From assembly GCA_016280955.1 (NCBI GenBank), contig JAEEHV010000006.1, positions 62,001 through 126,000 on the forward strand: a stretch of 64,000 nt of DNA, in the 5' to 3' direction. Both the position numbers and the translations under genes were made by a program. The notes under the pieces were generated by a model. It was not told where the DNA came from, did not search any database, and saw nothing but the letters and a program-made list of their open reading frames with translations. Shown one piece after another: positions 10,166 through 18,003 of this stretch. Source of the DNA: Candidatus Gastranaerophilales bacterium (lineage in GTDB: Bacteria; Cyanobacteriota; Vampirovibrionia; Gastranaerophilales; Gastranaerophilaceae). Within the stretch, counting starts at the first letter, position 1; every line of letters begins with the position of its first letter.

Positions 10166-10251
10166 TTATTCTCCTATATTATTATACCATATACTTCAAT
10201 GGTACGCACTATATATAAATATTTTTAAGAAATGTAAAGACTAAATCAAAA

Positions 10252-10273
10252 GGCAAAACCCGAAGGTTTTGCC
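10252..10273 (-). terminator. Intrinsic terminator with UUCG tetraloop
   Basis: On the minus strand a nine-base-pair stem GGCAAAACC/GGTTTTGCC closes a C(UUCG)G tetraloop, followed by TTTTGATTT. It follows the small gene at 10317-10619 and should terminate its transcript. Confidence 0.85.
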
Positions 10274-10316
10274 ATATATCTTATTAAATTTGTATCTCTT
10301 TTCTTATTATTTGTTA

Positions 10317-10619
10317 TTATGCGGCACCTGCTCCGCTTTTGTCATTCACTCTGTTCTTTTCGTCTTTGGCTTTTTCCTCATCTTCAGTTTCTGATTTTTC
10401 TTTCATTTCTTCCGTATACATAGTTGCAAATTGTGCATACAAATCACTGTCATTAACAATTTCATCTAATTCCAAGAAGTTATTGTCATTTTCATTAGCT
10501 TTATCAAATTTATCAGAATCAATATCATACTTTTGTGCCTGATTTCTTGCTAATTTATCCAAACCTACTGTGTTTACAATAAAATTCTTTAAAACATTTG
10601 CATTAATACTTTCTGACAT
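10317..10619 (-). CDS. Small acidic protein of unknown function
   Basis: I do not recognise this 100-residue protein. It is strongly acidic in its C-terminal half (MKEKSETEDEEKAKDEKN) with no signal peptide or membrane segment, so it is probably cytoplasmic. The ATG at 10619 is chosen because GGAG lies seven bases upstream; a TTG at 10631 overlaps that ribosome site. The upstream region carries a 17-base promoter block shared exactly with the small gene at 48676-48963 and a GTAAA-type direct repeat 76-90 bases before the start. A dedicated terminator follows, so it is expressed as a single gene. Confidence 0.7.
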   Translation of the reverse strand: MSESINANVLKNFIVNTVGLDKLARNQAQKYDIDSDKFDKANENDNNFLELDEIVNDSDLYAQFATMYTEEMKEKSETEDEEKAKDEKNRVNDKSGAGAA

Positions 10620-10642
10620 ATCGTGCTCCAATCTTATTACTT

Positions 10643-10659
10643 ACATATATATAAAGTAT
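10643..10659 (-). promoter_or_regulatory. 17-base promoter block shared with 48989-49005
   Basis: The minus-strand block ATACTTTATATATATGT lies 24 bases before the ATG at 10619. The identical block lies 26 bases before the ATG at 48963. The AT-rich core likely contains the -10 element. Confidence 0.5.
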
Positions 10660-10694
10660 ATAGATAAGTCTCAATTTCAATGTGAGAAAAATTT

Positions 10695-10709
10695 GTTACA
10701 AAACTTTAC
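10695..10709. promoter_or_regulatory. Direct repeat GTTAC-N5-TTTAC
   Basis: Two pentamers with a 10-bp period lie 76-90 bases upstream of the start at 10619. They belong to the recurrent GTAAA/TTTAC series of this window. Confidence 0.4.
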
Positions 10710-10715
10710 AAAGGT

Positions 10716-10757
10716 ATAAAAAACAGCGGCTCCGTATTGTCAGGAACCGCTGTTTTG
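10716..10757 (-). terminator. Intrinsic terminator of the repeat-protein gene
   Basis: An AACAGCGG/CCGCTGTT stem extended by TCC/GGA across one mismatch closes a nine-base loop. On the minus strand six T residues follow. It lies 20 bases beyond the stop at 10778; A and T runs on both sides could allow weak termination in the other direction too. Confidence 0.85.
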
Positions 10758-10777
10758 ATTAATAATATTAAACCTTG

Positions 10778-11791
10778 TTATTTACCAAGTGCTTCTTTTA
10801 GTTCTTCTACAGTATTTATTTTAACTCCGTCAATTATAACATTTCCTTTTATTATATATGCTAGAAAAATATCCTGTCTGTTATCACCACGGTCTTTAAT
10901 GACATAATTATAATCAAAATATTTTGCCAATTCTCTTTGAGAGAATACACCCAGGACTTCATCTTTAGTCATATATGTTTCTCTTGGTGTTGAATAGTTA
11001 GGATCTAATTCCATTCTTGTAACAGGTTTAGAATCACTATCATCATTCGTAAAAGGTCTTATGACATCCTTACCGTTGCCTGATTCCGTTTGCTGACTTC
11101 CGGTAGGTTTTGAACCTTCCTGTCCGTTTTTACTCTTATTTAAAATTGCTTGTATTGCTTCTTCTTCAGTTTTATATTCAATTCCATCTATTGTTTTTGA
11201 GATTAATGTATAATGACTAAATTCATGTTGCTTTGATCTGTCATCATAATCAGTAGCTACTCCTTTGCTATGCTTAAAATATTTTGCAATATCCGCATCG
11301 GACAATCCTTTATTTTTAAGTTCTTCCAAATTATATGCTCGTTTTATGATGCGTACTTGATTATTGATTAAATCGGTTTCGACATCATTAAGGAAGTTTT
11401 CTAAATTTTTTGTATTATTTTCTTTTGTAGAAATATTTAGTATTGCATCTATTGCTTCTTCTTCAGTTTTATATTCAACTCCATTTATTGTTTTTGAGTT
11501 TAATGTATAATGACTAAATTCATGTTGCTTTGATCTGTCATCATAATCAGTAGCTACTCCTGAGCTATGAGTAAAATATTTTGCGATATCCGCATCTGAC
11601 AGTCCTTTGTTTCTGAGTTCATCAAGTTTATATGCACGTTTTATGACACGTACATGGTTATTATTTAAAAAATCATTTCTAATGCCTGAAGCATTATTAT
11701 CTACAGATGTATTTTCACCACTGGTGCCATTTGTTATTGAGTTATTATAACGTACATTTGAAAATTGGTTGTTATATCCGTTAATATTCAT
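10778..11791 (-). CDS. Protein with tandem 99-residue repeats, unknown function
   Basis: I recognise no family. Residues 47-119 and 146-218 are near-identical copies offset by 99 residues, each with IKRAY.L.EL.NKGLSDADIAKYF and TDYDDRSKQHEFSHYTL. A degenerate third copy (FSQRELAKYFDYNY, then IDGVKINTVEELKEAL) ends the protein around residue 335. A Gly/Ser/Gln-rich linker separates copies two and three. No signal peptide or membrane segment is visible, and the N-terminus is Asn-rich (MNINGYNNQFSNVRYNN). GGAG lies eight bases before the ATG. Upstream are a 24-bp palindrome and a TTTAC/GTTAC cluster, so expression is probably regulated. The short helix-plus-strand units might be binding modules; that is a guess. 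Confidence 0.75.
   Translation of the reverse strand: MNINGYNNQFSNVRYNNSITNGTSGENTSVDNNASGIRNDFLNNNHVRVIKRAYKLDELRNKGLSDADIAKYFTHSSGVATDYDDRSKQHEFSHYTLNSKTINGVEYKTEEEAIDAILNISTKENNTKNLENFLNDVETDLINNQVRIIKRAYNLEELKNKGLSDADIAKYFKHSKGVATDYDDRSKQHEFSHYTLISKTIDGIEYKTEEEAIQAILNKSKNGQEGSKPTGSQQTESGNGKDVIRPFTNDDSDSKPVTRMELDPNYSTPRETYMTKDEVLGVFSQRELAKYFDYNYVIKDRGDNRQDIFLAYIIKGNVIIDGVKINTVEELKEALGK
11138..11356 (-). repeat. Intragenic direct repeat, copy 2
   Basis: This copy encodes residues 146-218 of the repeat protein. It matches copy 1 at an offset of 297 bp, with a central stretch of about 60 identical bases, which points to a recent duplication or ongoing gene conversion. Confidence 0.85.
11435..11653 (-). 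repeat. Intragenic direct repeat, copy 1
   Basis: This copy encodes residues 47-119 and is nearly identical in DNA to the block at 11138-11356, with changes concentrated in third positions and toward the ends. Confidence 0.85.
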
Positions 11792-11833
11792 TTTATACTC
11801 CTTTTACAATTTCTATAATTTATATATCGGTAT

Positions 11834-11857
11834 AAATTACTAAAACTTTAGTAATTT
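11834..11857. promoter_or_regulatory. 24-bp palindrome upstream of the repeat-protein gene
   Basis: Perfect 11-base arms AAATTACTAAA and TTTAGTAATTT are separated by two bases. The site lies 43-66 bases before the ATG at 11791, about where a -35 region would sit. It looks like an operator for a dimeric regulator; no T run follows, so it is not a terminator. Confidence 0.5.
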
Positions 11858-11867
11858 GACCAATAAT

Positions 11868-11896
11868 TTAACAAATATTTACAATATATTTGTTAC
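11868..11896. promoter_or_regulatory. TTAAC/TTTAC/GTTAC repeat cluster
   Basis: Three related pentamers (11868, 11878 and 11892) lie 77-105 bases upstream of the start at 11791. The first two have a 10-bp period. They are part of the GTAAA-type series. Confidence 0.35.
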
Positions 11897-11920
11897 AATT
11901 CAAGAAGTATGTGTATATGA

Positions 11921-12427
11921 CTATTTTGATAAAAAAGTTATGTAGGTGTTACCGTATTTTTTTTGCTTTATGATATTATAATTTTTAAAATTTAATTCCG
12001 ATGAACTTTCAAGAATTGCAATTTTACAATTAATTTTTTCGAGTGCTGCATTATATAAATCACTGCTGTATGGAGGATCAATATAAACAACATCAAAATG
12101 TTCATCTGACTTAAGAAGGTTAATACTGTCACCAATACATAAATTTGCGGATAGACCGAGAAGTGAATAATTCTTATTTATAATTTCTGCTGACTTTCTG
12201 TTTAATTCATAAACTTTAACAGACATAAAGCCTCTTGAAAGTGCTTCAAGCCCCATTATTCCGGAACCGCCGAACAAATCAAGAAATGATTTATTATCAA
12301 AATCTCCTAATATTGAATATAATGAATTAAAAACACCCATTCTTATCTTAGATAATGTTGGTCTTGATATATGCTCATCTGGTGAAAATAATTTTCTTCC
12401 TTTGTACTTTCCGGCTGTTATTATCAT
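11921..12427 (-). CDS. rsmD: 16S rRNA (guanine-N2)-methyltransferase RsmD
   Basis: This 168-residue protein is slightly short for RsmD, which methylates G966 of 16S rRNA using S-adenosylmethionine. The N-terminal ITAGKYKGRKL and RPTLSKIRMGVFNSL motif is diagnostic. The SAM-binding motif I is FLDLFGGSGIMGLEALSRG and motif IV is VVYIDPPYSSDLY, the N2-guanine methylase (D/N)PPY signature. The ATG overlaps the stop of the upstream bioD-like gene (TAATG), so translation is coupled. The usual coaD partner is not adjacent. Confidence 0.92.
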   Translation of the reverse strand: MIITAGKYKGRKLFSPDEHISRPTLSKIRMGVFNSLYSILGDFDNKSFLDLFGGSGIMGLEALSRGFMSVKVYELNRKSAEIINKNYSLLGLSANLCIGDSINLLKSDEHFDVVYIDPPYSSDLYNAALEKINCKIAILESSSELNFKNYNIIKQKKYGNTYITFLSK

Positions 12428-13143
12428 TAATTCATATCCAATTTTTCTATTTTTACTTTAAAAATACTTTCTATATCTATGCCGTTTAATATTGAAATAA
12501 TTAAATCTTCGGGAGTTAATTTAGACGACAATTTTGAAACCAGTCCCAATACTTTAACATTGGTATATTCTTCAATTACTCTCGGAATTGATGTTAAGAG
12601 TGTTTTTGAGCATTTTTCAGGAATATTGTTTACTATTACTCCCCTTATATCAACACCGCGTTCCTGCGCTGCATTTATTGTTAATAATGTACTATTAACA
12701 GCATTTATTGAAGGAGTAGTAACTATTAAAACCGGAATTGAAAGTTTTTTTATTAAATCAACATTTGTATAAGAAGGTGCTATCGGGCTCATGATACCAC
12801 CATCCCCGTCAATTATCGTGGTTTCCGAAATTGATGATATTCTTTTATATTCATTAAAAATATAATCCAAATCAATTTGTTTATTCTCAATTTCAGATGA
12901 AATCAGCGGATCAAATTCACTTCTGAATAAATATGTAAAATGTGCATTTATATATGGATCAACTGATTTAATAAATGTAACATCGGGTGATTGTGCAAAA
13001 CCGTTAATATCTATTCCTGCAGTTTGTATCGGTTTATAATAAGACGTTGAATAACCAAGGCTTTGCATTGTTGCTGCAAGCCCGGCTGATATATAAGATT
13101 TTCCGGATTTTCTTTCAGAAGATGTTACATAAACATTAAGCAT
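12427..13143 (-). CDS. bioD: Dethiobiotin synthetase-like ATPase (BioD family)
   Basis: BioD closes the ureido ring of dethiobiotin from diaminopelargonate, CO2 and ATP. The 238-residue length, the KPIQTAG segment near residue 38 and DGDGGIMSPIAP near residue 115 fit the family. The P-loop reads TSSERKSGKS, whereas BioD usually has GTDTxVGKT, so the acidic and threonine positions are lost. It could be a divergent BioD or a related CobQ/AAA_26-type enzyme. No other biotin genes are nearby. The ATG sits exactly six bases after an extended -10 with no Shine-Dalgarno, which predicts a leaderless mRNA. It overlaps rsmD by one base. Confidence 0.65.
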   Translation of the reverse strand: MLNVYVTSSERKSGKSYISAGLAATMQSLGYSTSYYKPIQTAGIDINGFAQSPDVTFIKSVDPYINAHFTYLFRSEFDPLISSEIENKQIDLDYIFNEYKRISSISETTIIDGDGGIMSPIAPSYTNVDLIKKLSIPVLIVTTPSINAVNSTLLTINAAQERGVDIRGVIVNNIPEKCSKTLLTSIPRVIEEYTNVKVLGLVSKLSSKLTPEDLIISILNGIDIESIFKVKIEKLDMN

Positions 13144-13149
13144 AATGAG

Positions 13150-13160
13150 ATTATAACATA
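13150..13160 (-). promoter_or_regulatory. Extended -10 promoter giving a leaderless bioD-like mRNA
   Basis: On the minus strand TATG-T-TATAAT is followed by CTCATT and then the ATG at 13143. Six bases after the -10 is where transcription normally starts, so the start codon should be at or near the 5' end. Confidence 0.6.
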
Positions 13161-13185
13161 AAACAATTATTGAACTATATTATGT

Positions 13186-14421
13186 CTAAAGGTGAGCATT
13201 TTTAGGAACAACAGTAACACCGCCTTCAGAAACATAAAATCCCCTTGCTATATCCTCATCTCTGTTTACACCTATTTTAGTGTAGGAAGGTATAATTACA
13301 TTTTTATCTATAATAGCTTTGCGTATCTCTGAATGACGTCCTACAGATACATTTTCCATCAATATACTGTCAGTTATTGAAGAATAACTGTTAATTCTGA
13401 CTTCAGGAGAAAGTACACAATGTGATATTGTGCCTCCGGAAACTATACAGCCTTCAGATACCATTGAATTTGTTGCCATACCGATTCTGTCGCCTTCCTC
13501 CCATACAAATTTTGCAGGCGGATAATTATAATTAAATGTTCTTAGCGGCCACTCTTTGGAATATAAATTTAGTTCCGGTTTGTAATCAAGCAAATCCATA
13601 TTAGCCTGCCAATATGCATCTATACAGCCGACATCACGCCAATATCCTTTTTCCTGCTCCGTCATACCGGGGAATGTATTGTCATTAAAGTTGTATATAA
13701 AAATATTCTTTTTCTGACTTAAAAGCATCGGAATTACATTTTTCCCGAAATCATGATTTGAGTCTGAAATTTTAGAATCTTCTTCCAGGGCATTAACAAG
13801 TATTTCTTTATCAAAAATATAATTTCCCATAGACGCAAGGCAATAATTTGGGTTATTAGGAATTGGTTTAGGCGGAGTTTGTGGTTTTTCTACAAAACCG
13901 GTTAACCTCCAGTTATCATCGACTTCTATAATACCAAATTCGTGTGCTTCTTCAATCGGAATAGGAATTGCAGAAATAGTTAAATCGGCATTCTTATTCT
14001 TATGATACTTTAGCATCTGATAAACATCCATTTTATATATGTGGTCACCACCAAATACACATACATAGTCGGGATTTTCATCATGAATATGAAATATATT
14101 TTGATACACAGCATCCGCAGTTCCGGCATACCATGAACCGCCGGTACGCATTTGTGCCGGAACTAAATCAACATATTGATTCAAAAAAGGAGAAAGTATC
14201 CATCCTTTTGAAATATGTTTGTTTAATGAATCAGATTTATATTGCGTTAAAACTTTAATCTTAAAAAAACCTGAGTTAATAAAATTATTCAAAACAAAAT
14301 CGATAATTCTATATCTTCCGCCAAACGGAACCGCAGGTTTAGCTCTGTCCTGCGTCAGCGGATGAAGTCTTTTTCCTTCTCCACCTGCCAAAATCATAAC
14401 TAAAGCATCATCTATAGACAT
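13186..14421 (-). CDS. glgC: Glucose-1-phosphate adenylyltransferase
   Basis: ADP-glucose pyrophosphorylase makes ADP-glucose for glycogen synthesis. The pyrophosphorylase signature ILAGGEGKRLHPLTQDRAKP lies near the N-terminus, followed by FGGRYRIIDFVLNN. The substrate-site motifs GTADAVYQN, GGDHIYKMD and VEKP are all present. The C-terminal left-handed beta-helix (SEGCIVSGGTISHCVLSPEVR) supplies the allosteric domain. The start is ATG 14421 because AGGAGAGAA lies just before it; an upstream in-frame ATG would place that ribosome site inside the coding region. A GH13 enzyme elsewhere in the window (49732-52011) also points to alpha-glucan metabolism. Confidence 0.95.
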   Translation of the reverse strand: MSIDDALVMILAGGEGKRLHPLTQDRAKPAVPFGGRYRIIDFVLNNFINSGFFKIKVLTQYKSDSLNKHISKGWILSPFLNQYVDLVPAQMRTGGSWYAGTADAVYQNIFHIHDENPDYVCVFGGDHIYKMDVYQMLKYHKNKNADLTISAIPIPIEEAHEFGIIEVDDNWRLTGFVEKPQTPPKPIPNNPNYCLASMGNYIFDKEILVNALEEDSKISDSNHDFGKNVIPMLLSQKKNIFIYNFNDNTFPGMTEQEKGYWRDVGCIDAYWQANMDLLDYKPELNLYSKEWPLRTFNYNYPPAKFVWEEGDRIGMATNSMVSEGCIVSGGTISHCVLSPEVRINSYSSITDSILMENVSVGRHSEIRKAIIDKNVIIPSYTKIGVNRDEDIARGFYVSEGGVTVVPKNAHL

Positions 14422-14495
14422 ATATTCTCTCCTAAACATGTATATTTTATCAAATATAATGTAAATTGAGAATAATACCTGAGAATGATGTTTAT

Positions 14496-16022
14496 CTATA
14501 TCAACATTTTACCGCCGTGCGGAAAGCCAATAGATTTACGGCTGGCATTATTTTGGTAATTATCTTCTTTAACCTTTTGTGCCTGAATCTCAGGTAAAGG
14601 AATAATTTTATTAATATCTTCTTCAGTAACTTCTCTCATTTCAATCTTGCCGCTTTCTATCATTTTATCAGCTGCTTCATCGTGAGGAATTGATTTTGCT
14701 TTAAGCATGGTTGTTCTGATAAGACTTATCGGGAATTCTTCCATTTTCTGTGCTATACGAGTTATTGCCTCATTATCATTTAATAATGAAGTTGCAGTTG
14801 AACACTCATCTCCGGATAAATAATACCGAATAATAGATTCACGTGCTTCCTGGTCGGGCAATCCGACAAATACCTGCTCAGTAAATCTCCTTAAGACGGC
14901 AGGATCCATATTGTTATATTTATTTGTTGCGGCAACTACAAGAATGTTTTCTTTATGAGCATTTTGTATTCTGTCTAAAAATGTACTCAAATCATCTTCT
15001 TTATAATCAGATACATGCCTGTCCCTTGAACCTATGATTGAGTCAGCATCATCAATAAACAAAATTACCGGTTTATCTTCAGTGGCAATAGATGCCGCAT
15101 AATCAAACGCAGCCTCAAGGTTTTGCTGATTACCGGATACATACTTGGAACCGAAAATTCCGGGTTTTAACTTTAATAATGTGGTATCACCTTCTACTGA
15201 CATATGCTCAACTATTGTACTTTTACCTGTTCCCGGAGGTCCGTACAGCAATATTGCATCAGGAAGTGAAACACCGTATGCTTTTGAAATAACTCTCATT
15301 TCATTCGGATGTTTTAAGTATCTGATTACCTGCTTATTAAGCAATGTTTTAATATTTTCCATGCCGCCTAAGCCATCAAATCCTTTTAATGCGGCGCCCG
15401 ATGGAACATATTCAACTACTTTCTTTTTGCCGTTAATAACTCTTTCATTTATATCATTTGCTTCCTGTTCAGCATTTTCTTTGAGTTCACCTCCGCTAAA
15501 ACCATCCTGATAAAGTTCATTAGTTTCAGAATTTACAAGAGCAAAGTTCAAATTAAAGTTTGGATATTTCTTTTTAAGAAGATTCATATACCTTGTCATA
15601 TCAGTATCTATGTCTTGATATTTATCTTGTTTCTCATATTCCCTCAGATTTTCAGCAAGAATATTGAGCCAATGTCCGGGTGCATCTTCTTTTATGTTAT
15701 ATTCTTTAATTTCTTCATCGTAACTTTCAAGTTCTTTAGCCCGATAATTAAACTGCGGATATAAATCATTAATCAAATTAGTAAATGCAATTTTAACGGG
15801 CAAAAATGCACTTATCAACATGGAACGCAGATATCGTTTACCTTTTATTTCTGCATCTCTCAAGTCGATTTCCGCATTGTTTGTAACTATGCACATATCT
15901 TTCAAAAAGGTTGTATATGCTTTATTCTTTTTGGTGTTTTCTAACATATAAACTAATTTTGCATTCAATTCGGGATTATAACCGAAAGACGGATTGCTCT
16001 GACTTATTTTTTGTATTTGCAT
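14496..16022 (-). CDS. AAA+ ATPase with lineage-type N-terminal peptide
   Basis: A C-terminal AAA+ module of the FtsH/Cdc48-like class is complete. Walker A is LLYGPPGTGKST (residues 258-269), Walker B is ILFIDDADS (about 320-327), sensor 1 is VAATNKYNNMDPAVLRRF with candidate arginine fingers, and an alpha-helical lid follows. Residues 1-200 are unlike any family I know, with no membrane segment, protease motif or zinc site. The protein opens MQIQKISQSNPSFGYN, resembling the Phe-containing N-terminal peptide seen in several other proteins here. It probably remodels or unfolds a protein target. GGAAG precedes the ATG. A 25-bp palindrome and a TTTAC-N5-TTTAC repeat lie upstream. Confidence 0.8.
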   Translation of the reverse strand: MQIQKISQSNPSFGYNPELNAKLVYMLENTKKNKAYTTFLKDMCIVTNNAEIDLRDAEIKGKRYLRSMLISAFLPVKIAFTNLINDLYPQFNYRAKELESYDEEIKEYNIKEDAPGHWLNILAENLREYEKQDKYQDIDTDMTRYMNLLKKKYPNFNLNFALVNSETNELYQDGFSGGELKENAEQEANDINERVINGKKKVVEYVPSGAALKGFDGLGGMENIKTLLNKQVIRYLKHPNEMRVISKAYGVSLPDAILLYGPPGTGKSTIVEHMSVEGDTTLLKLKPGIFGSKYVSGNQQNLEAAFDYAASIATEDKPVILFIDDADSIIGSRDRHVSDYKEDDLSTFLDRIQNAHKENILVVAATNKYNNMDPAVLRRFTEQVFVGLPDQEARESIIRYYLSGDECSTATSLLNDNEAITRIAQKMEEFPISLIRTTMLKAKSIPHDEAADKMIESGKIEMREVTEEDINKIIPLPEIQAQKVKEDNYQNNASRKSIGFPHGGKMLI

Positions 16023-16046
16023 TAATAATCTTCCTCAAATTCCTAA

Positions 16047-16071
16047 ATCTAATATCCTTATAATATTAGAT
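16047..16071. promoter_or_regulatory. 25-bp inverted repeat at the AAA+ gene promoter
   Basis: Nine-base arms ATCTAATAT and ATATTAGAT flank a seven-base centre containing a TATAAGG-like sequence. The site lies 25-49 bases before the ATG at 16022 and may be an operator overlapping the -10 region. Confidence 0.4.
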
Positions 16072-16101
16072 AAACCGTAAAAAAATTTTTTGCTAGTTAG
16101 C

Positions 16102-16116
16102 TTTACAAAGATTTAC
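16102..16116. promoter_or_regulatory. Direct repeat TTTAC-N5-TTTAC
   Basis: Two exact TTTAC pentamers with a 10-bp period lie 80-94 bases before the start at 16022, matching the position of similar repeats before other genes. Confidence 0.45.
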
Positions 16117-16121
16117 AAATA

Positions 16122-16526
16122 TTAATCCTTAATTTGAAAAACACATTTTACACAATGTGCTTTTGGCTGTAGAACTAAATTGTCATCTAAATCATACATT
16201 TTAGCAATTCTTGTTATAAGCGGTTCGCCACACATAGGGCAATGTAAATCAGTTTTATGATTTAAAATTTGTGATTTTAAATTTTCTATTACTTCATCCG
16301 GAATAACCTGAAATTCATAACTTCTTTCATATTCCTTAAGTTCTTTCGGGGAAATTTTGAGAACTCTTGAAAGCTGTTGCCGTTGAGTTACTGACAAAAA
16401 CAGCTCTTTACCGGATTCAATGTCTTCTAAAATTTCTTTTTTAATATTTGCCTTATCAGCTAAACCGGACAAAGATAATCCGGCTTTTTCCCTTTTTTCG
16501 ATTATAAATTCAGATAAACTTTTCAT
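16122..16526 (-). CDS. XRE-type HTH protein with C-terminal zinc ribbon
   Basis: Residues 1-70 form a Cro/C1-type helix-turn-helix (FIIEKREKAGLSLSGLADKA, then KKEILEDIESGK). The C-terminal part has CPMCG and CVKC pairs about 30 residues apart, a likely zinc ribbon. It is probably a DNA-binding regulator, although the ribbon could instead bind protein or RNA. The start is uncertain: ATG 16526 has AAGGAAAAA about 13 bases upstream, while a GTG at 16550 would overlap gcvPB by eight bases and lacks a ribosome site. It is last in the sigma factor-gcvPB operon. Confidence 0.72.
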   Translation of the reverse strand: MKSLSEFIIEKREKAGLSLSGLADKANIKKEILEDIESGKELFLSVTQRQQLSRVLKISPKELKEYERSYEFQVIPDEVIENLKSQILNHKTDLHCPMCGEPLITRIAKMYDLDDNLVLQPKAHCVKCVFQIKD

Positions 16527-16542
16527 GCCCGGAGATTTTTCC

Positions 16543-18003
16543 TTATACACTACAAAGCACAGGCTCTTGCTTAACCTCTTTAAATACTAAGTCAGGTTGT
16601 CTGGCTGCAAGAGTTTCATCAACTTTTTTTACCGGAGCGGTTTGAGGCGATTTTAAAACTTCCTCAGGATTTTCCTTGATTTCATCAGCAATCTTAAGCA
16701 TAATATCGATGAAATTATCCAACACATGCTTTGATTCGGATTCGGTAGGTTCAATCATTAATGCTTCATGTACAATAAGCGGGAAATAAATTGTTGGCGG
16801 ATGGATATTTGAATCCATAAGTCGTTTTGCGATTCCTAATGTTGAAACACCCTGATGATGTTGTTTTTCTCCGGAAATTACAAATTCATGCATACAAGAT
16901 TGTTTATAAGGGATATCATAAGCATCCTTCAGTTTCTCTTTAATATAATTAGCATTGAGTACGGCATCAGCACTTGCTAGTTTTAAATCAGAACCCATCA
17001 TAACAATATATGCGTAAGCCCTTACCAAAATTCCGAAGTTACCGTAAAATCCCCTGACTTTACCTATAGAATTTTTGATATTGTAATCTCTGAAATATTT
17101 ATTGTTTTCATATTTTATAACAGGTGACGGCAAAAATTCTTTTAATTTATCTACAACGCAAACCGGACCGGCACCGGGACCTCCACCTCCATGAGGTGTT
17201 GAAAATGTTTTGTGTAAATTTATATGTACGATATCAAAACCCATAAGTTTCGGATTTGTCCAGCCCATTATGGCATTAAAATTTGCACCGTCATAATAGA
17301 GAAGCGAGCCGTTCTTATGCATTATTTCAGATATTTCCAAAACATTTTCTTCAAAAATTCCCAATGTATTTGGATTTGTCATCATTATCGCGGCGACATC
17401 AGAATCAAGTAAAGATTTAAGAGTTTCAATATCAACCTGACCACGTTCATCAGATTTAACTTCAACAATATCAAAACCACACATTTTTGCACTGGCCGGG
17501 TTTGTACCATGTGCAGAATCCGGGACAATAACTTTCTTACGGTTAGTTTCACCTATTGTTTCAAAATATTTTTTTACAATCATCATACCGGTAAGCTCGC
17601 CATGCGCACCTGCAGCAGGCTGCAAGGTAACAGCATCCATACCGGTCAGAGTTTTTAAAGCTTCCTGTAATTTATACATAAGCTCTAATGCTCCCTGAGA
17701 ATCAGAATCATCCTGCATAGGATGAAGATTAATAAATCCCTCAAGTGAAGAAAGTAATTCATTAACTTTCGGATTATATTTCATTGTACATGAACCGAGC
17801 GGATAAAAGCCTTTTTCTATACAAAAATTTCTGTCACTTAATTCCTTGTAATGACGCATAACCTCTAACTCACTTAACTGAGGCAAGCCGATTTTATCTT
17901 TTCTGATAAAATCATTCGGTATTGAATCAGTTAATACACAACCATTATCCCCTGATAAACATATCCCGTCAGCACCACTATTGTTTTCAAATATTGTCTT
18001 CAT
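16543..18003 (-). CDS. gcvPB: Glycine dehydrogenase (decarboxylating) subunit 2
   Basis: This is the C-terminal-half subunit of the split P-protein of the glycine cleavage system, which decarboxylates glycine and passes the aminomethyl group to lipoyl-GcvH. At about 486 residues it has the normal length. The PLP lysine lies in HINLHKTFSTPHGGGGPGAG, and GSCTMKYNPK near residue 72 is a family hallmark. The ATG at 18003 has AGGAAG six bases upstream. It overlaps the end of the sigma factor gene by 17 bases. The partner gcvPA and the gcvT/gcvH genes are not in the window. Confidence 0.95.
   Translation of the reverse strand: MKTIFENNSGADGICLSGDNGCVLTDSIPNDFIRKDKIGLPQLSELEVMRHYKELSDRNFCIEKGFYPLGSCTMKYNPKVNELLSSLEGFINLHPMQDDSDSQGALELMYKLQEALKTLTGMDAVTLQPAAGAHGELTGMMIVKKYFETIGETNRKKVIVPDSAHGTNPASAKMCGFDIVEVKSDERGQVDIETLKSLLDSDVAAIMMTNPNTLGIFEENVLEISEIMHKNGSLLYYDGANFNAIMGWTNPKLMGFDIVHINLHKTFSTPHGGGGPGAGPVCVVDKLKEFLPSPVIKYENNKYFRDYNIKNSIGKVRGFYGNFGILVRAYAYIVMMGSDLKLASADAVLNANYIKEKLKDAYDIPYKQSCMHEFVISGEKQHHQGVSTLGIAKRLMDSNIHPPTIYFPLIVHEALMIEPTESESKHVLDNFIDIMLKIADEIKENPEEVLKSPQTAPVKKVDETLAARQPDLVFKEVKQEPVLCSV

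Noticed and set aside
15145-15510. Plus-strand reading frame (121 codons) opposite the AAA+ ATPase core
   Set aside because: It lies opposite the conserved Walker motifs, which explain the codon pattern of this stretch; no ribosome site precedes it.
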